The notes under the pieces: model-generated
The model's database searches: none
What the model was told of the DNA's origin: nothing
The model's input: the letters and a program-made list of their open reading frames with translations, nothing else
In this document: piece after piece, positions 55,772-62,267 of the stretch
Layout of the letters: the number at the start of each line of letters is the position of its first letter
Numbering within the stretch: the stretch's first letter is position 1
Made by a program: the position numbers and the translations under genes
Assembly: GCF_017565645.3 (NCBI RefSeq)
Contig: NZ_CP086136.1
Location: 434,001-498,000, forward strand
Reading direction: 5' to 3'
Length of the DNA stretch: 64,000 bases
From: Bradyrhizobium barranii subsp. barranii
Lineage (GTDB): Bacteria > Pseudomonadota > Alphaproteobacteria > Rhizobiales > Xanthobacteraceae

Positions 55772-56041
55772 CTATTCAGCCGCCTCGGCGATCGGGAGTA
55801 CCGATACGAATGTGCGGCCGTTGGCTTTGGCTTGGAACGTGACGCGACCCTCGATCTTGGCGAACAGAGTGTGGTCCGTGCCCATGCCGACATTAAGGCC
55901 GGGATGCCAGGTGGTGCCGCGCTGACGCGCAATGATGTTGCCGGGAATCACGACTTCGCCGCCGAACGCCTTGATGCCGAGGCGCTTGCCCTTCGAATCG
56001 CGACCGTTGCGCGATGAACCGCCTGCTTTTTTGTGAGCCAT
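55772..56041 (-). CDS. rpmA: 50S ribosomal protein L27
   Basis: An 89-residue ribosomal protein of the peptidyl-transferase region. The flexible N-terminus [43 protein letters not shown] is fully conserved and no cleavable extension (as in Firmicutes) is present. It follows rplU by 97 bases on the same strand. Confidence 0.98.
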   Translation of the reverse strand: MAHKKAGGSSRNGRDSKGKRLGIKAFGGEVVIPGNIIARQRGTTWHPGLNVGMGTDHTLFAKIEGRVTFQAKANGRTFVSVLPIAEAAE

Positions 56042-56138
56042 GGCTCGTCTCCAAAATCCTGCGTATTTCTAGATCAATTCCTTGACGGAATCATTTCACA
56101 ATTTCTCACGCATCAATTCGTGATTGCGCGTGATCAAA

Positions 56139-56528
56139 TTATGCGGCGGCTTCTTCGGTGGTCGCTTCCTTGGCGACCTTCTCCCGCTTCGGACGCGGGC
56201 CCTTGGTGGGCTTGGCGCCGTCCGTCAGGATCTCGGAGATACGGAGGACCGTGATCTCGTCGCGATAGCCGCGCTTGCGGCGCGAATTCTTGCGGCGGCG
56301 CTTCTTGAACGCGATGACCTTCGGCCCGCGCTTGTGGTCGAGCACCTCGACCGCAACGGACGCGCCTGCGACCGTCGGGACGCCCAGGACCGGCGTGTCA
56401 CCGCCGAGCACCAGCACTTCATTCAGCTGTATGATCGAGCCGACTTCGCCTTCGATCTTGCCTACTTCGAGAACATCATCCGGCACGACGCGGTATTGCT
56501 TGCCGCCGGTTTTGATGACTGCGAACAT
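56139..56528 (-). CDS. rplU: 50S ribosomal protein L21
   Basis: A 129-residue ribosomal protein. The core MFAVIKTGGKQYRVVPDDVLEVGKIEGEVGSII, VLDHKRGPKVIAFKKRRRKNSRRKRGYRDEIT is standard; the Ala/Lys/Glu-rich C-terminal tail (PKREKVAKEATTEEAAA) is an alphaproteobacterial extension. A strong promoter lies at 56695-56722, leaving a leader of about 160 bases. Confidence 0.98.
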   Translation of the reverse strand: MFAVIKTGGKQYRVVPDDVLEVGKIEGEVGSIIQLNEVLVLGGDTPVLGVPTVAGASVAVEVLDHKRGPKVIAFKKRRRKNSRRKRGYRDEITVLRISEILTDGAKPTKGPRPKREKVAKEATTEEAAA

Positions 56529-56859
56529 CGTTTTTTCTCCGTGTTCAAATCCCGGCCTCGCGACGAGAATCGTCCGGGCCGGCTTTTTGTCAGTCGCTAT
56601 GGGTTTATGCGCGTTTTGTGCGGGCGGGAGTTATCCCTTTGAAAACCCGCGCAAAAACAAACAGCGCGAGAAACGCCCCGCGCCGGTTGCGGGACTTATA
56701 GCCGCCGGACGCCGCAAGTCAAGGAAAACCACCGGAAACGGCCCGGATTTGAAGGATTTGGCATCCGTCCCGGCCTTTCGGCGAATCTGCCGCCGGTTTG
56801 CAACTTCCGGGTTCCCGCGCCGTTGTCCCGGCCGGAACAGCTAACCGGGCAGGGCTTTC
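56529..56859. other. Leader and promoter region between rplU and the divergent ROK gene
   Basis: This 331-base gap holds the rplU promoter (56695-56722) and the rplU leader. Within the leader, near 56548-56586 on the minus strand, GCCGGCCCGGACG ... GAGGCCGGG can form a GC-rich stem just before the ribosome-binding site, a placement that suits ribosomal-protein autoregulation. The promoter of the ROK gene must lie in 56730-56850; no clear elements were identified there. Confidence 0.5.
56695..56722 (-). promoter_or_regulatory. Sigma-70 promoter of rplU-rpmA
   Basis: On the minus strand -35 TTGACT (56717-56722) and -10 TATAAG (56695-56700) are separated by 16 bases. Transcription would start near 56688, about 160 bases before the rplU ATG. 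Confidence 0.75.
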
Positions 56860-57993
56860 ATGGCAACGGACGAACTGGTCAAGACGACGACGGGCATCGC
56901 CGCCCACGGCGCGGCGCGGCTGCCGTCGGTAGACATCGACAGCTTCAACATCGAGATGAAGGACGAGGACGGTTTCCTCGGCGACCGCGCCAGCAAGGGC
57001 GCGTTCCGCGAAATCCTCGAGCGCTGGCGCAAGCCGCTGCGCAAGTCCGGCGAGGACCCGTTCGGCAAGGAGCCATCTGATGAGATCAGCAAGAAGACGC
57101 TGGACGCCATCCTGATCGGCGATGACACCGAGGCCTGGGCCGTGGTGCATAGCGCCATCGAGGACTTTGCCCAGGAGCTCGCTTACGTCACCCGTCGCTT
57201 CCTCAAGAGCAAGGCCTGGGCCAAGACCGAGCGCATCGTCGTCGGCGGCGGCTTCCGCGATTCACGGCTCGGCGAGCTTGCGATCGCGCGCACCGGGATC
57301 ATCCTCAAGGCCGAGGATTTCAAGATCGACATGGTGCCGATCCGCGCCCATCCCGATGAAGCAGGCCTGATCGGCGCGCTGCATCTGGCGCCATCATGGA
57401 TCTTCGAGGCCCATGACAGCATCCTCGCCGTCGACATCGGCGGCACCAACATCCGCTGTGGCCTGGTCGAGACCGGCTGGAAGAAGGCCAAGGACCTCTC
57501 GAAGGCCAAGGTCGTGAAGTCAGAGCTGTGGCGTCATGCCGACGACGAGCCGACCCGCGAGGGCGCGGTGAAGCGGCTCATCAAGATGCTGAAGGGGCTG
57601 ATCACCGAGGCCGAGAAAGACGGCTACAAGCTCGCGCCCTTCATCGGCATCGCCTGTCCCGGCGTGATCAACGCGGATGGCTCGATCGAGAAGGGCGCGC
57701 AGAACCTTCCGGGCAATTGGGAGAGCAGCAAGTTCAACCTGCCGGCGAGCCTGATCGAGGGCATCCCCGAGATCGGCGAGCACGACACCGCGATCCTGAT
57801 GCACAATGACGGCGTGGTTCAGGGCCTCTCCGAGGTGCCGTTCATGCAGGACGTCGACCGCTGGGGCGTGCTCACCATCGGCACCGGGCTCGGCAACGCC
57901 CGCTTCACCAACCGCCGCAAGGACAACGGCAACGGAAAAGACCGGGATTCTACTGAGAACGGCAAGAAAAAGAGTAAGGCGGACAAGGAGTAA
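56860..57993 (+). CDS. ROK-family protein with permuted domain order
   Basis: A 377-residue protein with ROK sugar-kinase motifs in an unusual order. The phosphate-1 motif DIGGTN is at residues 192-197, the catalytic Asp317 lies in HNDGVVQG, and the phosphate-2 motif GTGLG is at 341-345, only about 33 residues before the C-terminus. In ordinary ROK proteins a C-terminal domain follows GTGxG; here a comparable part (IVVGGGFRDSRL near 127-137 and DEAGLIGALHL near 165-175) lies before DIGGTN. No zinc CxCGxxGC motif is seen. A charged tail (KDNGNGKDRDSTENGKKKSK) ends the protein. Substrate and activity are unknown. Confidence 0.85.
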   Translation: MATDELVKTTTGIAAHGAARLPSVDIDSFNIEMKDEDGFLGDRASKGAFREILERWRKPLRKSGEDPFGKEPSDEISKKTLDAILIGDDTEAWAVVHSAIEDFAQELAYVTRRFLKSKAWAKTERIVVGGGFRDSRLGELAIARTGIILKAEDFKIDMVPIRAHPDEAGLIGALHLAPSWIFEAHDSILAVDIGGTNIRCGLVETGWKKAKDLSKAKVVKSELWRHADDEPTREGAVKRLIKMLKGLITEAEKDGYKLAPFIGIACPGVINADGSIEKGAQNLPGNWESSKFNLPASLIEGIPEIGEHDTAILMHNDGVVQGLSEVPFMQDVDRWGVLTIGTGLGNARFTNRRKDNGNGKDRDSTENGKKKSKADKE

Positions 57994-58118
57994 CCTTGAC
58001 TGGTTAGGTTAAGGACCGGATTGCGTTGCGGCGCACAGGACACTCGCTACGGTCGAATCGTCGCCTCACCCTGGCCGGCGAAGCCGCCCTTCCCAGCCAG
58101 TATTTCAATGAGCGGCAC

Positions 58119-58152
58119 GGGACCGCCAGTGTTTACCGCGTCTGGCGGTCCC
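58119..58152. terminator. Hairpin between convergent ROK and hydrolase genes
   Basis: GGGACCGCCAG at 58119-58129 and CTGGCGGTCCC at 58142-58152 form a perfect 11-base stem with a 12-base loop. It lies between two convergent genes. No T-run is present on either side, so it may be a bidirectional, weak terminator. Confidence 0.5.
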
Positions 58153-58162
58153 ACCCCTGTCT

Positions 58163-59026
58163 TCAGCTCCAGCCAATGCGCTGAAAGAACGCCGCGATCT
58201 CCGCGGCCGCGCGATCCGGATCTTCCCGATGCGGGAAGTGGCCGACGCCCGGAAACATCGCGAGATCGAGATCGCCAAACGTCTCGCCGAGACGATCGGT
58301 CCAGGCATAGGGAAACAGCGGATCGTGCTCGGCCCAGCGCACGCAGGTCGGCACATTGATCGGTGCCAGCTGCGGGGCTTCGCCCTTCATCATCGCGACC
58401 CGCCCGGCATGCGAGGCGCGATAATGCGCAAAGCCACCGGCGAGATTGCCTTCTCTGAAGAAATTGTCGGCGAAGACGTCGAGAACATCGTCGAAGGCGT
58501 TCTTCCGATGCGCCCAGCCCTTCAGGAAGTGGCTGATATAGAGCCGGCAGCTCTCGCGGCTCGCACCGACCAGCGCGGACGCCATCTCCATCTGATGGAA
58601 GGATTGATACCAGATGTGGTTGAGCCTATCAGGCGCCGCCATGCGCGGCCCGATGCCGGGATAGACGAAGTCGAAGAAGAAGAGCCCGCTGAGTCGCTCG
58701 GGCGCCAGCCGGGCCAAAGGCTGCATCACGGCGCCGCCGACATCATGGCCGACCATCCCGAATTGGTCGATGCCGAGCCCCTCCATCAGCGCCAGCATGT
58801 CGGCCGCATGGCCGTCCGGCCCATAAGGCCCGTCAGGCTTGTCGCTGTCGCCAAAGCCGCGCAGATCGGGCGCGATCAGCATGAATCGGTCCGAAAGCCG
58901 CGCCATGACCGGCTCCCAGATCAGCCAGAATTCCGGCCAACCATGCAGCAAAAGCAGCGGTTTGCCGCTGCCAGCGCGGACCAGGTGGAAATCGGCACCA
59001 TTGGCCTTGATCGTGAGATGCTCCAC
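58163..59026 (-). CDS. Alpha/beta hydrolase (epoxide hydrolase / haloacetate dehalogenase-like)
   Basis: A 287-residue alpha/beta hydrolase starting at the GTG at 59024-59026, which has GGAGGAA eight bases upstream; the longer open frame above it lacks such a site. HGWPE (28-32) forms the oxyanion region and the nucleophile is Asp95 in GHDVGGAV, so it belongs to the aspartate-nucleophile group (epoxide hydrolases, haloacid dehalogenases). General-base His263 is in PGVGHFPHRE. The lid region IWYQSFHQMEMA suggests an epoxide-hydrolase-type cap. The substrate is unknown. Confidence 0.9.
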   Translation of the reverse strand: MEHLTIKANGADFHLVRAGSGKPLLLLHGWPEFWLIWEPVMARLSDRFMLIAPDLRGFGDSDKPDGPYGPDGHAADMLALMEGLGIDQFGMVGHDVGGAVMQPLARLAPERLSGLFFFDFVYPGIGPRMAAPDRLNHIWYQSFHQMEMASALVGASRESCRLYISHFLKGWAHRKNAFDDVLDVFADNFFREGNLAGGFAHYRASHAGRVAMMKGEAPQLAPINVPTCVRWAEHDPLFPYAWTDRLGETFGDLDLAMFPGVGHFPHREDPDRAAAEIAAFFQRIGWS

Positions 59027-59190
59027 GGCAGTTCCTCCCGGCGGTGAGCGCGCTTTTGAGCGAAGCGGACCCCGGTTCGCCTCAAGAAAACGCATCAAAA
59101 CAAGAATCTCGGCCCCGCTCCAATTCATCGGACCGGAGACGGCTCCAGGGCAGGGGCTGAAAGAGGCAGCGGATTTTCCCCTTTCGCGCC

Positions 59191-59219
59191 TTGTCTGGCC
59201 CGCCATCCTCGCCTATTAA
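59191..59219 (+). promoter_or_regulatory. Promoter of tRNA-Ser
   Basis: -35 TTGTCT (59191-59196) and -10 TATTAA (59214-59219) are separated by exactly 17 bases, 43 bases before the mature tRNA start. Confidence 0.65.
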
Positions 59220-59262
59220 CGCCCCCAACCACAGGGGCTCTGCTCCTTACTTGGCGCCTTCA

Positions 59263-59352
59263 GGAGAGGTGGCAGAGTGGTTGAATGCACCGCACTCGAA
59301 ATGCGGCATAGGTGCAAGCCTATCGGGGGTTCGAATCCCTCCCTCTCCGCCA
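59263..59352 (+). tRNA. tRNA-Ser (anticodon CGA)
   Basis: A 90-base class II tRNA including an encoded CCA. The acceptor stem GGAGAGG pairs with CCTCTCC, the anticodon stem CCGCA/TGCGG holds the loop CTCGAAA with anticodon CGA (reads UCG), the long variable arm is TAGGTGCAAGCCTA, and the T-arm is GGGGGTTCGAATCCCTC. It marks the boundary between core chromosome and the phage-like region to the right. Confidence 0.97.
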
Positions 59353-59589
59353 AAACATCAGCAAAATCAGCTAGTTAGATTGATTGTCGTCATTCAGCGC
59401 ACAGTTGAACGTACAATGCGCTCTCGGCGCCTGCGTCGCGAGGCCGCGGAGCTTGAGCAGATTTGGAATGGGCTGACCGGGTAGGGACGGGCAGTTCTCC
59501 ATACCCACGACCGGCAGTAGTTCGCGCTCGTTCCGCGCCGCTAGGAATCGATAATTTGACTCTCGCCTTAGCCGCGTTTCGATGGCGGC
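59353..59589. other. Intergenic stretch just after tRNA-Ser
   Basis: 237 bases with no convincing gene. An open stretch ending at 59484 (MRSRRLRREAAELEQIWNGL) could be the tail of a lost gene, but it has no ribosome-binding site. No integrase and no repeat of the tRNA 3' end was seen here. Confidence 0.4.
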
Positions 59590-59874
59590 ATGCCTCGTCC
59601 TAAACGCCGCACATCAACGCACGCAGATGGCCGGCCGCTCAAGATCACCTTCGGCGAGATGCGAGAGATGGGTGTGCGCGGCGTCTTGATCTATTGCCAT
59701 TGTGGCCATCACGTCGCCCTGGACGCCGACCGCTGGCCTGACACTGTGAGGCTATCCGATCTCGAGCCGCGGTTCGTTTGCTGGGGTTGCGGCAATCGCG
59801 GCGCCGAGGTTCGGCCAGACTTCGACCGAGGTAACCCACAGCTCGCAATCATGGGGTACCGAAACGCGACATGA
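59590..59874 (+). CDS. Small zinc-ribbon-like protein of unknown function
   Basis: A 94-residue protein. The N-terminus is basic (MPRPKRRTSTHADGRPL). A putative metal site is made of CHCGHH and CWGCG about 35 residues later, with DADRWPDTVRLSDLEPRF between. Such short proteins are frequent in Bradyrhizobium prophage and island regions. It may bind DNA or another macromolecule through the zinc ribbon; no function is known. The ATG at 59590 follows TCGATGGCGGC. Confidence 0.65.
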   Translation: MPRPKRRTSTHADGRPLKITFGEMREMGVRGVLIYCHCGHHVALDADRWPDTVRLSDLEPRFVCWGCGNRGAEVRPDFDRGNPQLAIMGYRNAT

Positions 59875-59932
59875 CCAAGGGCCGGGGCGGCGCAAGCTGA
59901 AGCAATGAAAGACACCGCCAACTGAGGCGGCC

Positions 59933-60124
59933 TCAAATCATTTTGTCGATCTCGCGAGCGCGCCTCTCCATTAGGTCCGCGAACAGTTGCAAGACCTTCT
60001 CCGTTTCGGGAGGGAACACACATGCAAGCTTGCGAAGCTCAGCAAGGTCCGCCTGTATCTCGATAAGCTCATCAAGTGCGGTTGGTGTCATACCGGCGGC
60101 TGTAATCCGGGTGATCTCAGCCAC
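59933..60124 (-). CDS. Small helical protein of unknown function
   Basis: A 63-residue protein (MAEITRITAAGMTPTALDELIEIQADLAELRKLACVF...), mostly amphipathic helix with leucines in heptad-like spacing and a basic end (MERRAREIDKMI). It overlaps the end of the next upstream gene on the same strand by 37 bases, in another frame, so the two are likely co-expressed. No family is named. Confidence 0.55.
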   Translation of the reverse strand: MAEITRITAAGMTPTALDELIEIQADLAELRKLACVFPPETEKVLQLFADLMERRAREIDKMI

Positions 60125-60282
60125 TCGCTGATGTGCGAGGCGGTTTCAGCCTGCCGTGCTTTCCTTTCGACGGCTTCGCGCAGATTGCCATGCGGAAGCA
60201 ATTCGGCTTGTTCATGCAGGCGCTTCGCCTCTTCGGCGAGACGTCCTTCAAGCGATTTGGTTTGCGTGGAATGGCGACGCAT
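60088..60282 (-). CDS. Small conserved helical protein of unknown function
   Basis: A 64-residue protein from the ATG at 60280-60282 (MRRHSTQTKSLEGRLAEEAKRLHEQAELL...). The body is a charged helix (RLAEEAKRLHEQAELLPHG, EAVERKARQAETASHISEWLRSPGLQPP). The ending SEWLRSPGLQPP resembles a small protein often seen in Bradyrhizobium genomes; this is from memory of the family, not a search. An in-frame extension to 60546 crosses a CA repeat and is not credible. Confidence 0.65.
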   Translation of the reverse strand: MRRHSTQTKSLEGRLAEEAKRLHEQAELLPHGNLREAVERKARQAETASHISEWLRSPGLQPPV

Positions 60283-60356
60283 GGCGCTGCTCCTATCTAG
60301 AGGAGGCGGGAGCGCTAATGGCGTTCTCATCACCGATGAAAGCCAGGGGCCGCGCG

Positions 60357-60384
60357 GCGATAGGTGTTTGTTAACACCTATCGC
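60357..60384. promoter_or_regulatory. Perfect 12-base stem-loop
   Basis: GCGATAGGTGTT and AACACCTATCGC are perfectly complementary around a TGTT loop. It lies 75 bases upstream of the small gene starting at 60282 on the minus strand, so it may be an operator or a leader hairpin. No T-run follows. Confidence 0.45.
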
Positions 60385-60461
60385 GGGCCGAATCTGGGCA
60401 AAATTGACCAGCGCACCCACAAAGCGAATTAGCTCATGGGAAAAGCCGCAGCGTGGTTCCA

Positions 60462-60486
60462 ACACACACACACACACACACCCACA
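60462..60486. repeat. CA dinucleotide microsatellite
   Basis: About ten copies of CA in a row, then CCCACAC. Dinucleotide runs this long are uncommon in bacterial chromosomes and are prone to slippage. Confidence 0.8.
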
Positions 60487-60649
60487 CTGCGGCATTCCCG
60501 GACAACTAAAAATTGTTTGATGCTTAAATCGCGCCGGTGTTCTCACAGTAGAACACCCCGTTCCGAAAATGCATCCGTACGACTACCGGAGTCCGCTGTT
60601 TTACCCATTGTCGTTAGAGATCGAACGTGGCACGGCTCGCTTTCCAGCC

Positions 60650-60732
60650 CCCAATGCTCCCGGCTGCCGATCCAATTGCGGATTGGAGCGCCGGGAGTGC
60701 TAGGCCCGCCAGTGAACCGGCGGGCCTTTTGC
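60650..60732 (+). ncRNA. Candidate structured small RNA with terminator
   Basis: Outer stem CTCCCGGC (60657-60664) with GCCGGGAG (60690-60697) encloses an inner stem TCCAAT (60671-60676) with ATTGGA (60682-60687). A second hairpin AGGCCCGCC (60702-60710) with GGCGGGCCT (60719-60727), followed by TTTTG, is a plus-strand terminator. No protein gene precedes it on that strand. The 5' end and promoter were not determined and no known RNA family is recognised. Confidence 0.4.
60702..60731 (+). terminator. Rho-independent terminator on the plus strand
   Basis: A nine-base GC-rich stem AGGCCCGCC/GGCGGGCCT with loop AGTGAACC is followed by TTTT. Only the plus strand has the T-run; the nearest protein genes on both sides are on the minus strand. 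Confidence 0.7.
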
Positions 60733-60814
60733 TGTCAGATGCCAGAGACCTTCTTCCCAGCGATCGCGAGGCACAAGCTGAGCTTGAGGCACAGCCTGCC
60801 AATGCAGAGCCGGA

Positions 60815-61069
60815 TCAGGCGCACTCGTTGCCCCCGATCAGGACAATCTTCGCTTGCGGCCTTGCTGGCTCGGTCAGCTTTTCCTTCAGATCTTCAACCC
60901 GTTTTAGGACATCAAAGATGCTGAATGAGAGCATTTCCGCATCACGTCGCGGCATGCTGAAAACCTCAGGATCAGGATCACCGAGCAGACTTTCATGCGC
61001 GCCAATCGCAACCAGAACCATCTGCCTGATTTCGTGAAGCGCATTGTCAATGTCGTTGGCGTCCATCAT
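60815..61069 (-). CDS. Small island protein of unknown function
   Basis: An 84-residue protein (MMDANDIDNALHEIRQMVLVAIGAHESLLGD...). It is mainly helical, with LSFSIFDVLKRVEDLKEKL near the C-terminus. Its ATG overlaps the stop of the upstream gene (ATGA), showing translational coupling with the acidic protein at 61066-61521. No enzyme motif or membrane segment is seen, and no family is recognised. Confidence 0.65.
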   Translation of the reverse strand: MMDANDIDNALHEIRQMVLVAIGAHESLLGDPDPEVFSMPRRDAEMLSFSIFDVLKRVEDLKEKLTEPARPQAKIVLIGGNECA

Positions 61070-61521
61070 GCCATCACCCCTTGCTGCCAGTCCCGCGTTC
61101 CGACCTGCTCGAGCAAGCCGTCGAGGTCGCCGATGCCGCTCTCGGCGTGGTCTAGCTCGAGGTCTCGCCGGTTGCCGGCAGCCCAACGGGTTTGATCGCC
61201 GTTCCCCATCGAGGGGTCGCAACTGCCGAGCGAGGGTTCGTCGTCAACGTCAGGCTCCCGGCCGTCGTGCTCGGCGCCCTCATCCTCACACTGTGCGCCC
61301 TCGTCCCCGCATTCGTCTTCGAGCAGCTCGGTCATGGCGTAGGGGTCGGAGGCATCCAGGAAGGCGATCAGCCGGGTGATCTCAGCCGATGCCTCTTTCC
61401 TGAGTCTGGCGAGGTCACTGCGGGCCCTTACGCGCTCCCGCTGTTGGATTGCCAGTCCGCTCAGCAGACCTACAGACGCGTTTAGGGGTGGCGTGCTATG
61501 CACGCTATCAGCCTCGATCAT
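61066..61521 (-). CDS. Acidic protein of unknown function with EPSLGS motif
   Basis: A 151-residue protein from the ATG at 61519-61521 (MIEADSVHSTPPLNASVG...). The N-terminal half is helical and basic (ERVRARSDLARLRKEASAEITRLIAFLDASDP); the C-terminal half is strongly acidic (ELLEDECGDEGAQCEDEGAEHDG, DVDDEPSLGSCDPS) and ends SGIGDLDGLLEQVGTRDWQQG. Proteins with EPSLGS and DxDGLLEQVGTxDWQ motifs recur in Bradyrhizobium mobile regions; function unknown. It is divergent from the RHH gene and coupled to the gene downstream. Confidence 0.7.
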   Translation of the reverse strand: MIEADSVHSTPPLNASVGLLSGLAIQQRERVRARSDLARLRKEASAEITRLIAFLDASDPYAMTELLEDECGDEGAQCEDEGAEHDGREPDVDDEPSLGSCDPSMGNGDQTRWAAGNRRDLELDHAESGIGDLDGLLEQVGTRDWQQGVMA

Positions 61522-61582
61522 TGGATTACCCTTCGTGGTTGGGGTTAGAGCCGGGGTGGAAGCAGCAACTTCCCCTCGGCTT

Positions 61583-61636
61583 GTTTTCGTGTTATCATGA
61601 AGACATGAGCAAATCAAGTCGCGTTAACACGAAAAC
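61583..61636. promoter_or_regulatory. 12-base inverted repeat around the start of the RHH gene
   Basis: GTTTTCGTGTTA at 61583-61594 and TAACACGAAAAC at 61625-61636 are perfect reverse complements, 30 bases apart. The left arm lies 11 bases before the RHH ATG, between divergent genes, and the right arm is inside codons 7-11. This fits a paired operator for autoregulation by the RHH protein. Confidence 0.55.
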
Positions 61637-61802
61637 ACCAAAGAGGCGGGCGCCCGTGACAGGTCATCTTGTCGGGGTCCGCGTTCAGCCCGATATGGCA
61701 AAGTTGATCGATGACTGGCGCCGGCAGGAGGAAGATTTACCGGGCCGGCCGGAAGCAATCCGCCGGCTGATCGAGATCGGGCTGAGGGCGAAGGGGAAAT
61801 GA
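61605..61802 (+). CDS. Ribbon-helix-helix (CopG/Arc-like) DNA-binding protein
   Basis: A 65-residue basic protein. After a basic N-terminus (SKSSRVNTKTPKRR) the beta strand LVGVRVQPDM and two helices (AKLIDDWRRQEED, GRPEAIRRLIEIGL) form the ribbon-helix-helix pattern of CopG/MetJ-type repressors and antitoxins. It is divergent from the acidic protein gene and flanked by a perfect inverted repeat. Its stop overlaps the start of a 35-residue membrane peptide by four bases (ATGA), a coupling typical of two-gene modules. Confidence 0.8.
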   Translation: MSKSSRVNTKTPKRRAPVTGHLVGVRVQPDMAKLIDDWRRQEEDLPGRPEAIRRLIEIGLRAKGK

Positions 61803-61906
61803 ACGAGTTAGAGCCGGACGACTGGCGTTCGCAGTGGCTTTGGTTTGGGGCGACGCTGTTGGCGATGTTGATAATCGCGGCAATCGCGACCAAGTTTCCC
61901 GTTTAG
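61799..61906 (+). CDS. 35-residue single-helix membrane peptide coupled to the RHH gene
   Basis: Translated by hand: a short acidic start (MNELEPDDW), then RSQ and one hydrophobic helix (WLWFGATLLAMLIIAAIA) ending TKFPV. Its ATG overlaps the TGA of the RHH gene. Size and single helix resemble type I toxin or small regulatory membrane peptides, but the same could be chance; no ribosome-binding site apart from coupling. Confidence 0.5.
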   Translation: MNELEPDDWRSQWLWFGATLLAMLIIAAIATKFPV

Positions 61907-61936
61907 AGCCCGCATGAGAGGTGAGGATCTAACGCC

Positions 61937-62119
61937 ATGCGTTGGTATCTGCTTCAGAGCACGATCGTGTTCGCCGTCGTCGCGTCCAACATCCGTTGGC
62001 ATTGGACGCCGAATCCATATTTGCCGAGCATTGCCGGCGTCGGCCTCGCCTTGGTCGCAACCCTAATCTTCAACGACATCGCGACGCTGCGAGCGCGAAA
62101 GAAGCGCGGATCGAGTTGA
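61937..62119 (+). CDS. Small membrane protein of unknown function
   Basis: A 60-residue protein with two hydrophobic segments (YLLQSTIVFAVVASNI and IAGVGLALVATLIFNDIA) and a basic tail (LRARKKRGSS). GAGGAT lies about ten bases upstream of the ATG. Small proteins beginning MRWYxLQ and containing VASNIxWxWTPN are recalled from other Bradyrhizobium genomes. It is 30 bases after the coupled 35-residue peptide and is probably in the same transcript. Confidence 0.6.
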   Translation: MRWYLLQSTIVFAVVASNIRWHWTPNPYLPSIAGVGLALVATLIFNDIATLRARKKRGSS

Positions 62120-62195
62120 TCGCTGTGGAAGGGCGCGCCTGAGTCGGGGCTGCAGGATGGATTGCGCGTGGGCGGCCTTTGTTTTGCACTGCCGA

Positions 62196-62224
62196 TTGAC
62201 TCAACCAACGCGACAGTCTGATAA
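62196..62224 (+). promoter_or_regulatory. Sigma-70 promoter of the orphan membrane protein
   Basis: -35 TTGACT (62196-62201), 17-base spacer, -10 TGATAA (62219-62224). A start near 62231 leaves a leader of about 37 bases before the ATG at 62268. Confidence 0.7.
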
Positions 62225-62267
62225 TGGCGTATATTGCCAGTATTTCTATTGTTTAATGGGGGGCGCC

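Larger units (their letters stand above)
60283..60814. other. Intergenic region with stem-loop, CA microsatellite and candidate RNA
   Basis: 532 bases without a convincing protein gene. It contains a perfect stem-loop at 60357-60384, a CA dinucleotide run at 60462-60486, and a candidate structured RNA ending in a terminator at 60650-60732. The open frames that cross it lack ribosome-binding sites and are antisense to, or run into, the minus-strand genes. Confidence 0.5.

Noticed and set aside
59191..59484. 97-codon plus frame across tRNA-Ser
   Set aside because: It begins in the tRNA promoter and reads through the tRNA itself.
60627..61037. 136-codon plus frame overlapping the candidate RNA and terminator
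   Set aside because: It crosses a strong terminator and is antisense to the 60815-61069 gene, which has better support through coupling with its neighbour.
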